Source of the DNA: Erythrobacter sp. CCH5-A1
GTDB lineage: Bacteria; Pseudomonadota; Alphaproteobacteria; Sphingomonadales; Sphingomonadaceae
DNA length: 64,000 nucleotides
NCBI RefSeq assembly: GCF_001557115.1
Contig: NZ_LSKQ01000174.1
Coordinates: forward strand, 1 to 64,000
Direction of reading: 5' to 3'
Position 1 is the stretch's first letter, and each line of letters starts with the position of its first letter. The notes beneath the pieces are model-generated. The model had not been told where the DNA came from, did no database searches, and saw only the letters and a list, made by a program, of their open reading frames with translations. The translations under genes and the position numbers were made by a program. Shown in pieces: positions 1 to 8,396 of this stretch.

Positions 1-33
1 TGCGACTAGGCGGCAAAGCCGCCAAGTCTCGCT

Positions 34-55
34 CCCCTCCCGCTTGCGGGAGGGG
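34..55. repeat. GC-rich palindrome (REP-like unit)
   Basis: Ten-base arms (34-43 and 46-55) form a perfect inverted repeat around a two-base centre, followed by a GGGGGTGGGC tail. It lies just downstream of the minus-strand reductase stop at 76. From memory, this motif (CCCTCCCGC, TT, GCGGGAGGG, then TGGGGGTGGGC) is dispersed between genes in many sphingomonad genomes. It could also act as a weak transcription stop, but no T-run follows. Confidence 0.6.
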
Positions 56-75
56 CTGGGGGTGGGCCCTTGCCC

Positions 76-1080
76 TTACAGCTTCAGCATCTGCTTCCCG
101 CGGTTCTGCCCCGTGAACAGCCGCTGCAAGGTCGTCGGCGCGTTCTCGAAGCCGTGCTGGATGTCTTCCTGGTACTTCAGCGAGCCGTCCTTGACGAAGC
201 CCTCGAGCCGCTTGCGGATGCCGGGGAACTCGCTCGCCCAGTCGAGCACGATGAAGCCCGCCATCGTCCCGCGCCGGAAAACGAGGTTGAAGTAGTTCTC
301 CGGCCCCGCGGGCAGCGTGCCGGTCTCGTAGCGGCTGATCCCGCCGCAGATCACCACGCGGGCGCCGGTAGCGATGCAGGCGAGCATGTCGTTCAGGATC
401 TTGCCGCCGACATTGTCGTAGATCACGTCCACCCCGCGCGGGCACAGCTCGCGGATCTGCTCCTTCACGCGGCCTGCCTTGTAATCGATCGCGGCGTCAT
501 AACCCGCCTCGCGCACCAGCCAGTCACACTTGTCCTGCCCGCCCGCGATGCCGACCACGCGGCACCCGGCGATTCTGGCGAGCTGGCCGACGATGCTCCC
601 CGTTGCCCCCGCCGCGCCGCTCACCAGCACGGTGTCCCCCGCCACGGGCTTGCCGACCTTGAACAGCCCGCAATAGGCGGTCAGCCCCGTCGTCCCCAGC
701 ACCGAGAGCACGGCAGTGGGCGACAATTCGGTCTCGACCCTGGTCAGCTCCTTGCCGTCGGTGACGAGATATTCGGTCCAGCCGGTGGTGCCGAACACCA
801 TGTCGCCGACTGCGAACCTGCCGCCGTTGGACGCCACCACCTCGGCGATCCCGCTGCCGCGCATCACGTCGCCGATATTCATCGGCGCAACGTAGTCGGC
901 GATGTTCTCCATCCAGCCCTTCTGCGCCGGATCGAAGCCGAGATAGTGCTGCTTCAGCAGCATCTCGCCCGGGGCGGGATCGGGGAGCTGGGTTTCCACC
1001 AGCTTGAAATCGTTCTCGATCTCGATCCCGCGGCCGCGCGGGTGGCCGTTGAGGAGCCATTGGCGGGTGGTGGTGGGCAT
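76..1080 (-). CDS. NADP-dependent oxidoreductase, zinc-independent MDR family
   Basis: A 334-residue medium-chain reductase of the leukotriene-B4-dehydrogenase/CurA type, which reduces alpha,beta-unsaturated carbonyls with NADPH. The N-terminus (RQWLLNGHPRG) and the segment around GFDPAQKGWM are typical of this group. A Rossmann nucleotide loop AAGATG sits at residues 156-161, and the zinc-binding cysteines of alcohol dehydrogenases are absent. It is divergent from the molybdopterin oxidoreductase gene at 1205 and is a paralogue of the reductase at 3368. The ATG start at 1080 is preceded by a GGAGAT-like ribosome site. The exact substrate cannot be read from sequence. Confidence 0.9.
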   Translation of the reverse strand: MPTTTRQWLLNGHPRGRGIEIENDFKLVETQLPDPAPGEMLLKQHYLGFDPAQKGWMENIADYVAPMNIGDVMRGSGIAEVVASNGGRFAVGDMVFGTTGWTEYLVTDGKELTRVETELSPTAVLSVLGTTGLTAYCGLFKVGKPVAGDTVLVSGAAGATGSIVGQLARIAGCRVVGIAGGQDKCDWLVREAGYDAAIDYKAGRVKEQIRELCPRGVDVIYDNVGGKILNDMLACIATGARVVICGGISRYETGTLPAGPENYFNLVFRRGTMAGFIVLDWASEFPGIRKRLEGFVKDGSLKYQEDIQHGFENAPTTLQRLFTGQNRGKQMLKL

Positions 1081-1204
1081 GGGGTATCTCCTTGGTTCGA
1101 GTGCCCTATTGCGGGGCCGCGCGCGGGGCCTCCACGGACAAAAGTGTCAGTCGAGCGCCCCCGCCCCTGTGATAGTCTCGCCCGACCTGCCGGGGAGAGA
1201 GACA

Positions 1205-3343
1205 ATGGGCGTTCAGACTCACAAGACCTTCTGCCGTTTCTGCCATGCCAATTGCGCGATGGAAGTGGATGTCGTGGACGGAAAGGTCGTCGAGGTCCGC
1301 GGCGATCCGGACGATCCGGCCTATGGCGGCTACACCTGCATGAAGGGCCGCGAGCTGCCGGATTCGCACAACTCCGAGAACAGGTTGCACCACAGCCTCG
1401 TGCGGAACGAAGCGGGCGAATTCGTCTCGACCACGATGGATGAGGCCCTCGCCCATGTCGCGAGCGAATTGCGCCGGATCATCGACCGGTATGGCCCGCA
1501 TTCGGTAGCGGTGTTCATGGGCTCGGGCGGCTTTCAGAACAGCGCCGCCATGTCCGCCTCGCTGAGCTTTGCGCAAGCGGTGGGCAGCCGCAATTTCTAC
1601 ACCTCGGTTACGCTCGATCAGCCCGCCAAGGTCTTCACCACCGCACGCTACGGCAAGTGGATGGCGGGGCCGAACACCTTCTCCGAAAGCGACGTCGCCT
1701 TCTTCATCGGCAACAACCCGATCGTCTCGCACTATTCGCCGGTGGGCGGCGTCCCGCCCTTCAGCCCCTCGCGCCGCATCCGCGACAAGCAGATGGAGGG
1801 GATGAAGCTGATTGTCGCCGACCCGCGCGAGAGTGATGTCGCGCGGCTGGCCGACATCTACCTGCCCGTGAAGCCGGGCGAAGACCCGGCGATGCTGGCG
1901 GGGATGCTCAACGTGATCATCGCCGAGGGGCTGTATGACCGCAATTTCGTCGCGGCCCACGTGGACGGGTTCGACGAGCTGGCCGAGGCGGTGAAGGCCT
2001 TCCCGCCCGAAGTTGCGGCGGAACGTGCGGGGCTCGATAAAGACCAGCTGATCGCCGCCGCGCGGATGTTCGCGCAGGGCTCGAAGGGCTGCGCGGTGAC
2101 CGGAACGGGGCCCGAAATGGCGGGGAACGGGACGCTCACCGAATATCTAGTGGTGTGCCTCAACACCATTTGCGCCCGCTTCAAGCAGGAGGGCGAGAAG
2201 GCCGCGATCCCCGGCGTGTTCAGCCCCTACCAGACCGCGCGCCGTGCGCAGGTGGGGCCGCCCGTGCCGATGTTCGGGGCGGAGGGGATGCCCAAGTCGC
2301 GGTTCCGCGGGCTCGGGCACCTGGGGTGGGAGATGCCCTGCAACGTGCTGGCCGACGAGATCCTCACTCCCGGCGAGGGGCAGGTGCGTGCGCTGATCTC
2401 GGTTGGCGGCAATCCGGTGGTGGGCTTCCCCGATCAGGCCAAGATGGTTCGTGCGCTCGATGATCTGGAGCTGTTCGTGCAGATCGACCCGTGGATGAGC
2501 GCGAGCGCCAAACGCGCCGATGTGGTGTTGGCGCCCTCGCAATGTCTGGAGCGCGAGGACATCACCAGCCTGTCCGAATGGTGGCACGAGGAACCCTATG
2601 CCCGCTACACTGAAGCGGTAGTCGCAGCGCCAGGCGACTGCATCGACGAGTACGAGATGTTCTGGACGCTGGCGCACCATCTCGGCATCCAGATGAACCT
2701 CGCGGGCGGCCCGCTGCCGATGGATCGCAAGCCCACCAAGCAGGAGTTTCTCGACCTTGCGGTGACCGGCTGCCTCGTGCCGCCGAGCCAGGTGCGAAAG
2801 GACTGCGCGGCGAACGGCGGGGCGGCAGTGCTCTATCCCGAAAAGCACCCGCTGGTGGAGCCGGTCGACGAGAGCGAGTTCCACCGCTTCGACCTTGCCG
2901 TGGGCGCAATGCCCTCGGAGATCGGCAAGTATGCCCAAGCCAGCGCCGCGCGCGAGGGTTTCGATTTCCGGCTGATCTCGCGGCGCTCGAAGACGCGGTT
3001 CAACTCGATCGGCCATCCCTTGAAGAAGCTGCAGGAGAAGACCACCACCAACCCGGCCTTCATCCATCCCGACGACATTGCGGCGCTGGGGCTGGAGGAA
3101 GGCGGGCTGGTCGCGATCACCAGCCCCCACGCCACGATCCACGGGGTGGTGAAGGCAAGCGACAAGGTGCGGCGCGGGATCGTTTCGATGGCGCATGCCT
3201 ATGGCGATGCCGATGCGGGGAAGGACGATGTACGGACCCGCGGCGCCTCGACCAACCGGCTCGTCAGCGAGGTTGTCGACTACGATCCGATCACCGGGCA
3301 GAGCTTGCAAAGCGCCATTCCGGTTAAATTGGAACCGGCCTAA
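1205..3343 (+). CDS. molybdopterin-dependent oxidoreductase (DMSO reductase superfamily)
   Basis: A 712-residue bis-MGD oxidoreductase, likely cytoplasmic because no Tat signal is visible. C10, C13, C17 and C45 form the N-terminal [4Fe-4S] site (CxxCxxxC then YTCMKG). The central region contains the molybdopterin domains, and residues from about 590 onward look like the MGD-binding C-terminal domain. A longer open frame starts at 1004, but the ATG at 1205 has a GGGGAGAGA ribosome site and places the Fe-S motif at the expected position. No partner electron-transfer subunit is adjacent. No obvious Cys or Sec molybdenum ligand was recognised, so formate dehydrogenase should not be assumed. Confidence 0.88.
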   Translation: MGVQTHKTFCRFCHANCAMEVDVVDGKVVEVRGDPDDPAYGGYTCMKGRELPDSHNSENRLHHSLVRNEAGEFVSTTMDEALAHVASELRRIIDRYGPHSVAVFMGSGGFQNSAAMSASLSFAQAVGSRNFYTSVTLDQPAKVFTTARYGKWMAGPNTFSESDVAFFIGNNPIVSHYSPVGGVPPFSPSRRIRDKQMEGMKLIVADPRESDVARLADIYLPVKPGEDPAMLAGMLNVIIAEGLYDRNFVAAHVDGFDELAEAVKAFPPEVAAERAGLDKDQLIAAARMFAQGSKGCAVTGTGPEMAGNGTLTEYLVVCLNTICARFKQEGEKAAIPGVFSPYQTARRAQVGPPVPMFGAEGMPKSRFRGLGHLGWEMPCNVLADEILTPGEGQVRALISVGGNPVVGFPDQAKMVRALDDLELFVQIDPWMSASAKRADVVLAPSQCLEREDITSLSEWWHEEPYARYTEAVVAAPGDCIDEYEMFWTLAHHLGIQMNLAGGPLPMDRKPTKQEFLDLAVTGCLVPPSQVRKDCAANGGAAVLYPEKHPLVEPVDESEFHRFDLAVGAMPSEIGKYAQASAAREGFDFRLISRRSKTRFNSIGHPLKKLQEKTTTNPAFIHPDDIAALGLEEGGLVAITSPHATIHGVVKASDKVRRGIVSMAHAYGDADAGKDDVRTRGASTNRLVSEVVDYDPITGQSLQSAIPVKLEPA

Positions 3344-3367
3344 CTTTAACCATATCGGGAATTTCAG

Positions 3368-4378
3368 ATGCCCCAGAATCGCCGTTTTCTGCTTCAGCGA
3401 CGCCCCCAAGGCACCCCTGTGCCCGATGATTTCGCGCTTGTAACCGAGCCGACCCCCGCGCTGGAATCGGGGCAATTCCTGATCCGCAACCATTACGCAT
3501 CGCTCGATCCGGCGATGCGCGGCTGGATGGATGCCGAGGGCAATTACATGCCCCCCATCCCGCTGGGCGAGTCCGTCCGGGCGAGCACCATCGGCGTGGT
3601 CGAGGAAAGCCGCGCGGAAGGTTTTGCGCCCGGCCAGTGGGTGATGGGGCTGAACGCGCTCGAGGACTATTCCATCGGCGTTGCAGGCGGCTTCACCCAA
3701 CCGATCGATCCCTCGCTGGTGCCAAGCGTCACCAACTACCTCTCGATCTTCGGCGCAGTGGGGATGACCGCCTATTTCGGTTTTCTGGAGGTGTGCGAAC
3801 CCAAGGCGGGGGAGACCGTGCTGGTGACCGGTGCCGCAGGCGCGGTGGGCAGCCTTGTCGGCCAGCTCGCCAAGATCCACGGCTGCCGCGCTGTCGGCAT
3901 CGCCGGCGGCCCGGCCAAGTGCGCGCGGCTCACGGAGAAATACGGCTTCGACGCCGCCATCGACTATCGCGGCAAGGATGAAGCCGCGCTCACCGCCGCC
4001 ATCGCCGCAGCCTGCCCCGATGGTGTCGACGTGATCTTCGAGAATGTCGGCGGGATCATCCTCGATGCGGGGCTGATGAACCTGAACCTGCATTCCCGCG
4101 TCGGCCTGTGCGGGCTCATCAGCGAATACAACACCGAGCCGCGCGGCATCCGCAACCTGTGGCAGCTGATCGTCAAGCGCGCGCACATCAGAGGCCTGCT
4201 GGTCGCCGACTACGTCCCGCGCTTTGCCGAGGGTGCCGCGCAGATGGGCGTCTGGGCGTCGCAAGGCCGCCTCACCATCGACGAGCATATCGACGAGGGG
4301 CTGGAGAACGCCTTCGACAGCTTCATGCGCCTGTTCGCGGGGACGAATGACGGCAAGATGATCCTCAAGATCGCCTGA
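3368..4378 (+). CDS. NADP-dependent oxidoreductase, zinc-independent MDR family
   Basis: A 336-residue paralogue of the reductase at 76-1080. It has the same fold landmarks: SLDPAMRGWM near residue 46 and nucleotide loop AAGAVG at 156-161. It starts 24 bases after the molybdopterin oxidoreductase and overlaps the next gene (ThuA-like) by one base in a TGATG junction, so it is probably co-transcribed with both. The likely role is reduction of an enone or enoyl intermediate in the same catabolic route; the substrate is unknown. Confidence 0.9.
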   Translation: MPQNRRFLLQRRPQGTPVPDDFALVTEPTPALESGQFLIRNHYASLDPAMRGWMDAEGNYMPPIPLGESVRASTIGVVEESRAEGFAPGQWVMGLNALEDYSIGVAGGFTQPIDPSLVPSVTNYLSIFGAVGMTAYFGFLEVCEPKAGETVLVTGAAGAVGSLVGQLAKIHGCRAVGIAGGPAKCARLTEKYGFDAAIDYRGKDEAALTAAIAAACPDGVDVIFENVGGIILDAGLMNLNLHSRVGLCGLISEYNTEPRGIRNLWQLIVKRAHIRGLLVADYVPRFAEGAAQMGVWASQGRLTIDEHIDEGLENAFDSFMRLFAGTNDGKMILKIA

Positions 4379-5145
4379 TGGCACGCTCGCTGCTCGTGCT
4401 GTCAGGGGGCCATCCTTACGAGGCGGGGCCGTTCGACGAACTCCTGCACAGCCTCGGCGACTGGGAGGTCACGCACCTCGTCCACCCCGAGGGCGGCGAG
4501 GCTGACGCCGCCGAGGCCATCCGCGAGGCGCACGCGCTGCTGTTCTACGACATGGCGGGCTACAGTTTTGGCGAGGGCACGGTGACGATGCGCCCGCCCT
4601 CGCCCGCCTTGCGCGAGGCCGTCACCGCGCGCTTTGCCGACGGCAAGGGCGCGGTGGCGATGCACCATGCGCTGGCGGGCTGGGCGCTGTGGCCGGAGTG
4701 GCACGACTGGCTCAGCGGGCAGTTCCACTACCGGCCGGGCGCGCATGGCCTCGATTCCGGATACCGCCACGACATCGCTTACGAAGCGCGGGTGGTCGCC
4801 GACCATCCGGTCACGCGCGGCCTTCCCGCAAGCTTCACCGTCACCGACGAGCTCTACCTCTGCCCCGTCGACGAGAGCGCCATCACACCCCTGATCCGGG
4901 CCGAGGGCTTCTCCTTCACCCGGGACAATTTCTACTCCGCTGCGCAGGCCGTCGCCGGGGCCATGTTCAGCAATGCGGGCTGGGAGCACCCGCCGGGCAG
5001 CAACTGCGTCGCCTGGGAGAGCCGCACATGCCCCGCCCCGCTCGTCTACCTGCAATTCGGCGATGGCCCCGCGACCTACGCCAACCCGCACGTGCGCCAG
5101 ATTCTGCGGCAGGCGCTCGACTACATCTCAGGAGGAACCGCATGA
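4378..5145 (+). CDS. ThuA-like domain protein
   Basis: A 255-residue protein with the ThuA (trehalose-utilisation) amidotransferase-like fold. It begins with a hydrophobic strand and the GGHPYEAGPF segment typical of the family. No signal peptide is seen. ThuA proteins have been linked to sugar metabolism, but here the neighbours are acyl-CoA and oxygenase enzymes, so a role in that pathway is inferred. The start codon overlaps the previous stop by one base and the stop overlaps the next start by four (ATGA). A second ThuA-like gene lies at 10332. Confidence 0.78.
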   Translation: MARSLLVLSGGHPYEAGPFDELLHSLGDWEVTHLVHPEGGEADAAEAIREAHALLFYDMAGYSFGEGTVTMRPPSPALREAVTARFADGKGAVAMHHALAGWALWPEWHDWLSGQFHYRPGAHGLDSGYRHDIAYEARVVADHPVTRGLPASFTVTDELYLCPVDESAITPLIRAEGFSFTRDNFYSAAQAVAGAMFSNAGWEHPPGSNCVAWESRTCPAPLVYLQFGDGPATYANPHVRQILRQALDYISGGTA

Positions 5146-5519
5146 CGCCCCAGGAAACCGTCGAGGCCTTCATCGCGCACTGGAACGCCTGCGACATCGA
5201 CGCGATGATCGCGCTGTGCGCCGAGGACATCGTCTACCACAACGTGCCCATGGAGCCCGTCACCGGCACCGCGCAGATGCGCGCGATGGTCGAAGGCTTC
5301 CTCGGCGCGGTCGAGCGCTGCGACTGGCAGACCCACGCCATCGCCGCCAACGGCAACACCGTGCTGACCGAGCGCACCGACATCTTCCATTTCAAGGACG
5401 GCCGTCGCGCCGCGATCCGGGTGATGGGCACTTTCGACATCGGCACCGACGGCCGCATCACCGGCTGGCGCGACTATTTCGACAGCCAAGAATTCCAGCG
5501 CGAATTTGCCCCGGCGTGA
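5142..5519 (+). CDS. limonene-1,2-epoxide hydrolase-type protein (NTF2-like fold)
   Basis: A 125-residue cystatin/NTF2-fold protein. Y32, N34, R78, D80 and D111 match the five catalytic residues of Rhodococcus limonene-1,2-epoxide hydrolase (Y53, N55, R99, D101, D132) with a constant offset of 21, which strongly supports true epoxide-hydrolase chemistry rather than a generic SnoaL-like protein. Adding water to an epoxide would follow oxidation by the P450 encoded next. The ATG at 5142 has an AGGAGG ribosome site and overlaps the ThuA stop by four bases; longer open frames upstream are read-through of the ThuA region. Confidence 0.87.
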   Translation: MTPQETVEAFIAHWNACDIDAMIALCAEDIVYHNVPMEPVTGTAQMRAMVEGFLGAVERCDWQTHAIAANGNTVLTERTDIFHFKDGRRAAIRVMGTFDIGTDGRITGWRDYFDSQEFQREFAPA

Positions 5520-5619
5520 TGCGGCGCACTCGACCCTAACACAAACGCGCATCGCATCCGGGCCGCGAGGGCCGCTAGGCTCCACCCATAATCTCGAGAG
5601 GGGTCTGGAGCCGCATCCC

Positions 5620-6861
5620 ATGAACAAGCCCGAAGGCAATGTCTTTGCGCCTGAAACGCTGATCGATCCGTTCGATTATTACCGCGCCGTCCACGAGGCG
5701 GGAGTGGCGATCGAGCACCTAGAAGGCATGAACACCTGGGTCGTCTATTCCTACGACCTGTGCAGCGAGGCGGCGGCCAAGCCCGAGGTCTTCTCGAACG
5801 ACTTCACCGCTCTGATGGGCCGCGAGGCGGAGGAGGATATCCAGGCGATCCTTGCCGAAGGTTGGCCGGACCTGCCCACCCTGCTCACTGCCGACCATCC
5901 GGTCCACACCCGCAACCGCAAGCTGGTGAACCTGGCTTTCTCGGCCCCGCGCGTCAACGCGATCGAGGCCGACATGCGGCAGAAGTCGATCGAGCTGATC
6001 GAGGCTTTCGCCGACCGGGGCTCGTGCGAGTTCGTGGAGGAATTTGGTGTGCCGCTCCCCGTCGCGATGATCGCCGGGCAGATCGGTCTGGACGATGATC
6101 CCGCGCGGGTGAAGCGCTGGTCGGACGCGGCGGTCGACCGCTTCAGCCAGATGGTCGACCACGAGCACAAGAAGGAATGCGCCCGCAGCCTCGTCGAGTT
6201 CCAGCACTACATCAAGGGGTTGATCGACGACCGCAAGGCCAACGGCGGCAATGACCTGCTCACCGACCTCGTCGAGGCGCGGGTCGAGGGCGAGACGCCG
6301 CTTTCCGACCCGGAAATCATGTCGCTGATGCAGCAGTTCATGGTGGCGGGGAACGAGACCACCACCTCGACGCTGGCGGGCGGCCTGCTCCAGCTGATCC
6401 GCAACCCCGACCAGATGGCCAAGGCCAAGGCCGCCGCCGGTGGGCGCGATCCCAAGGTCATCATGAACCTCGTCGAAGAGGCGCTGCGCTACGAAACGCC
6501 GACCGCGGGGATGTGGCGGATCGTCAAGCAGGATACGGCGCTTGGCGGCATGGCGATCCCGGCGGGCAGCGTGGTGCAGCTGCGCTATGCCGCGGCCAAC
6601 CGCGATCCGTCCAAATTCCCCGATCCCGACCGCTTCGACATCGAGCGCGCGAACGCCCGCACGCACCTCTCCTTCGGCAAGGGGCCGCATATGTGCGTGG
6701 GCAACATGCTCAGCCGCAAGGAGATGCTGGTCGCCTTCGACGAGCTGCTCGAACGGCTCGATAACTTCGCGGTCGCGGACGAGAACGAGATCCGCATCCT
6801 CCCCAACATCCTGCTGCGCGGCGTGACCCACCTGCCGATCACGTTTACCCGGAAGGGCTGA
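5620..6861 (+). CDS. cytochrome P450
   Basis: A 413-residue soluble class I P450 with no membrane anchor. Landmarks are the I-helix oxygen-binding AGNETT (243-248), the ExxR pair E287/R290, and the heme loop FGKGPHMCVG (352-361) with C359 as thiolate ligand. It needs ferredoxin and reductase partners, and none is in the window. The chosen ATG lies after a 100-base gap that may hold a promoter; the upstream open frame (from 5506) has no family similarity. One base separates its stop from the acyl-CoA dehydrogenase that follows. Confidence 0.95.
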   Translation: MNKPEGNVFAPETLIDPFDYYRAVHEAGVAIEHLEGMNTWVVYSYDLCSEAAAKPEVFSNDFTALMGREAEEDIQAILAEGWPDLPTLLTADHPVHTRNRKLVNLAFSAPRVNAIEADMRQKSIELIEAFADRGSCEFVEEFGVPLPVAMIAGQIGLDDDPARVKRWSDAAVDRFSQMVDHEHKKECARSLVEFQHYIKGLIDDRKANGGNDLLTDLVEARVEGETPLSDPEIMSLMQQFMVAGNETTTSTLAGGLLQLIRNPDQMAKAKAAAGGRDPKVIMNLVEEALRYETPTAGMWRIVKQDTALGGMAIPAGSVVQLRYAAANRDPSKFPDPDRFDIERANARTHLSFGKGPHMCVGNMLSRKEMLVAFDELLERLDNFAVADENEIRILPNILLRGVTHLPITFTRKG

Positions 6862-6862
6862 C

Positions 6863-7945
6863 ATGAATTTCGACCTTTCCGAAGAGCAGCAGATGTTCGT
6901 TTCGTCGGTCGAGCGCTTCGCCGCGGCGGTCGATGTCGACTGGCGCCGCAAACTGCGGCTCTCGCCCACCGGCTATGACCGCGCGCGCTGGCAGCAACTG
7001 GCCGAGATGGGGCTGATCGCGCTTGCCGCCGGTGAAGACGCGGGCGGCATGGGCGGCTCGGCGGTCGATCTAGCGCTGGTGCTGGAGGCGATTGGCAAGG
7101 CCAACGCGCCCGATCCGCTGCTCGAACACGGCATCCTGCCCGCCCTGTTGCTCGAACGCGGCGGCGCGGGCGATGTGCTGGAGGGCGTGCTGTCGGGCGA
7201 GACCCTCGCGACCCTCGCCTGGACCGAGCGCAGCCAACGCTACAGCCTCAAGGCCAAGGGGATGAAGGCCGAAAGCGCCGGCGACAGCTTCACCCTCACC
7301 GGCGAAAAGACGATGGTGATGGGCGCGCTGCTCGCCGACCTGTTCATCGTCACCGGCGACCTCGGCGGGGAGACCGCCTGCTTCCTCGTGCCGCGCGACG
7401 CGCCGGGGCTGGAGGTGCGCGCCTATCGCCTTGCGGACGGCAGCATCGCGGGCGAGATCAAGCTGACGCGCACCCCGGCGCGCGCGAAGCTGGCGCTCGA
7501 CATGGCGGGCCTTGTCGCGATCGCCGCCGACCTCCGGCTCTATGCCGCGGCCGAAATGGTGGGCCTCGGACAGCGCCTTCTGGACGATACGCTCGCCTAT
7601 GTGAAGGAGCGCGAGCAGTTCGGCGTCGCGATCGGCAGCTTCCAGGCATTGCAGCACCGTTTGGTCGATTGCTATGCCCGCGAAGAACAAGCACGATCAA
7701 TGCTTTACCGCGCAGCATTGACTGACCGCGCCGATGCCGAAAAGTGGCAGCGCGCCGCCGCCGGGGCCAAGGCCTATATCGGCGAGAACGTCGACGCCAT
7801 CGCCCGCGAGGCGGTGCAGATGCACGGCGGCATGGGGATCACCGACGAGCTCGCCATCGGCCATGCGCTGAAGCGCGTGCTGGTGCTCGCGCGGCTGTTC
7901 GGCGACGTCGACACCGTGCTTGCGGAATATGCGCTCGCGGCGTGA
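6863..7945 (+). CDS. acyl-CoA dehydrogenase family protein (short form)
   Basis: A 360-residue FAD flavoprotein-like protein starting MNFDLSEEQQMF. The C-terminal QMHGGMGITDE block is typical of one class of acyl-CoA dehydrogenase. It is shorter than, and divergent from, the second dehydrogenase at 11143. In steroid side-chain pathways two such unequal subunits form a heterotetramer with one active site per pair, so pairing with the 11143 product is plausible but inferred. It sits one base after the P450 stop. Confidence 0.9.
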   Translation: MNFDLSEEQQMFVSSVERFAAAVDVDWRRKLRLSPTGYDRARWQQLAEMGLIALAAGEDAGGMGGSAVDLALVLEAIGKANAPDPLLEHGILPALLLERGGAGDVLEGVLSGETLATLAWTERSQRYSLKAKGMKAESAGDSFTLTGEKTMVMGALLADLFIVTGDLGGETACFLVPRDAPGLEVRAYRLADGSIAGEIKLTRTPARAKLALDMAGLVAIAADLRLYAAAEMVGLGQRLLDDTLAYVKEREQFGVAIGSFQALQHRLVDCYAREEQARSMLYRAALTDRADAEKWQRAAAGAKAYIGENVDAIAREAVQMHGGMGITDELAIGHALKRVLVLARLFGDVDTVLAEYALAA

Positions 7946-7970
7946 CGCGGGGAGGAGGGGACACGACATC

Positions 7971-8396
7971 ATGGGCGAAAAGATCGACCCGAACCTGTGG
8001 AGCGACGGGGCGCAGCCGCATCTGATGGGCGGCAGGCTGCCCTCGGGGCAGATCGTCTTCCCGATGCCGGTGGGCGATGCGGCGGAGGGCGTCGAGCCCT
8101 ACAAGCTCTCGCGCCGCGGCAAGCTGTGGTCGTGGACCTCGCAGGGCTTCCTGCCGAAGGAACCCTATGAAGGCCCCGGCTCCGGCCCCGGCGAAGGCCC
8201 GCCCGACTTCCAGCCGTTCCTGCTCGGCTATGTCGAGCTGCCCGGCGAAGTGATCGTCGAGAGCCGCATCGTCGACGCGCGATTGGAGGACCTCCATCTC
8301 GGCATGGAGCTCGAATTCTGCATCGTGCCGTTCAACGCGCGCTACGACACCTTTGCCTTCCGTCCTGCCACCGCCAGCGAAAGCAAAGCCGCATGA
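7971..8396 (+). CDS. DUF35/OB-fold acyl-CoA-associated protein lacking zinc cysteines
   Basis: A 141-residue protein with a C-terminal OB-like domain (GYVELPGEVIVESRIV onward). It sits directly before a thiolase-like gene, as DUF35 partners of thiolases and aldolases usually do. The family normally carries an N-terminal CxxC...CxxC rubredoxin-like zinc ribbon; here only one cysteine (in LEFCIV) is present, so the ribbon is missing or degenerate. The ATG at 7971 follows a GGAGGAGGGG ribosome site. The stop overlaps the next start by four bases. Confidence 0.75.
   Translation: MGEKIDPNLWSDGAQPHLMGGRLPSGQIVFPMPVGDAAEGVEPYKLSRRGKLWSWTSQGFLPKEPYEGPGSGPGEGPPDFQPFLLGYVELPGEVIVESRIVDARLEDLHLGMELEFCIVPFNARYDTFAFRPATASESKAA

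Noticed and set aside
1205..3343. Formate dehydrogenase assignment for the molybdoenzyme
   Set aside because: No Sec/Cys molybdenum ligand or partner subunits could be identified, so only the superfamily is called.
2147..4384. 745-residue minus-strand open frame opposite the molybdopterin oxidoreductase and reductase genes
   Set aside because: Lacks any recognisable motif, is His/Arg/Gly-rich shadow coding typical of high-GC DNA, and lies opposite two clear genes.
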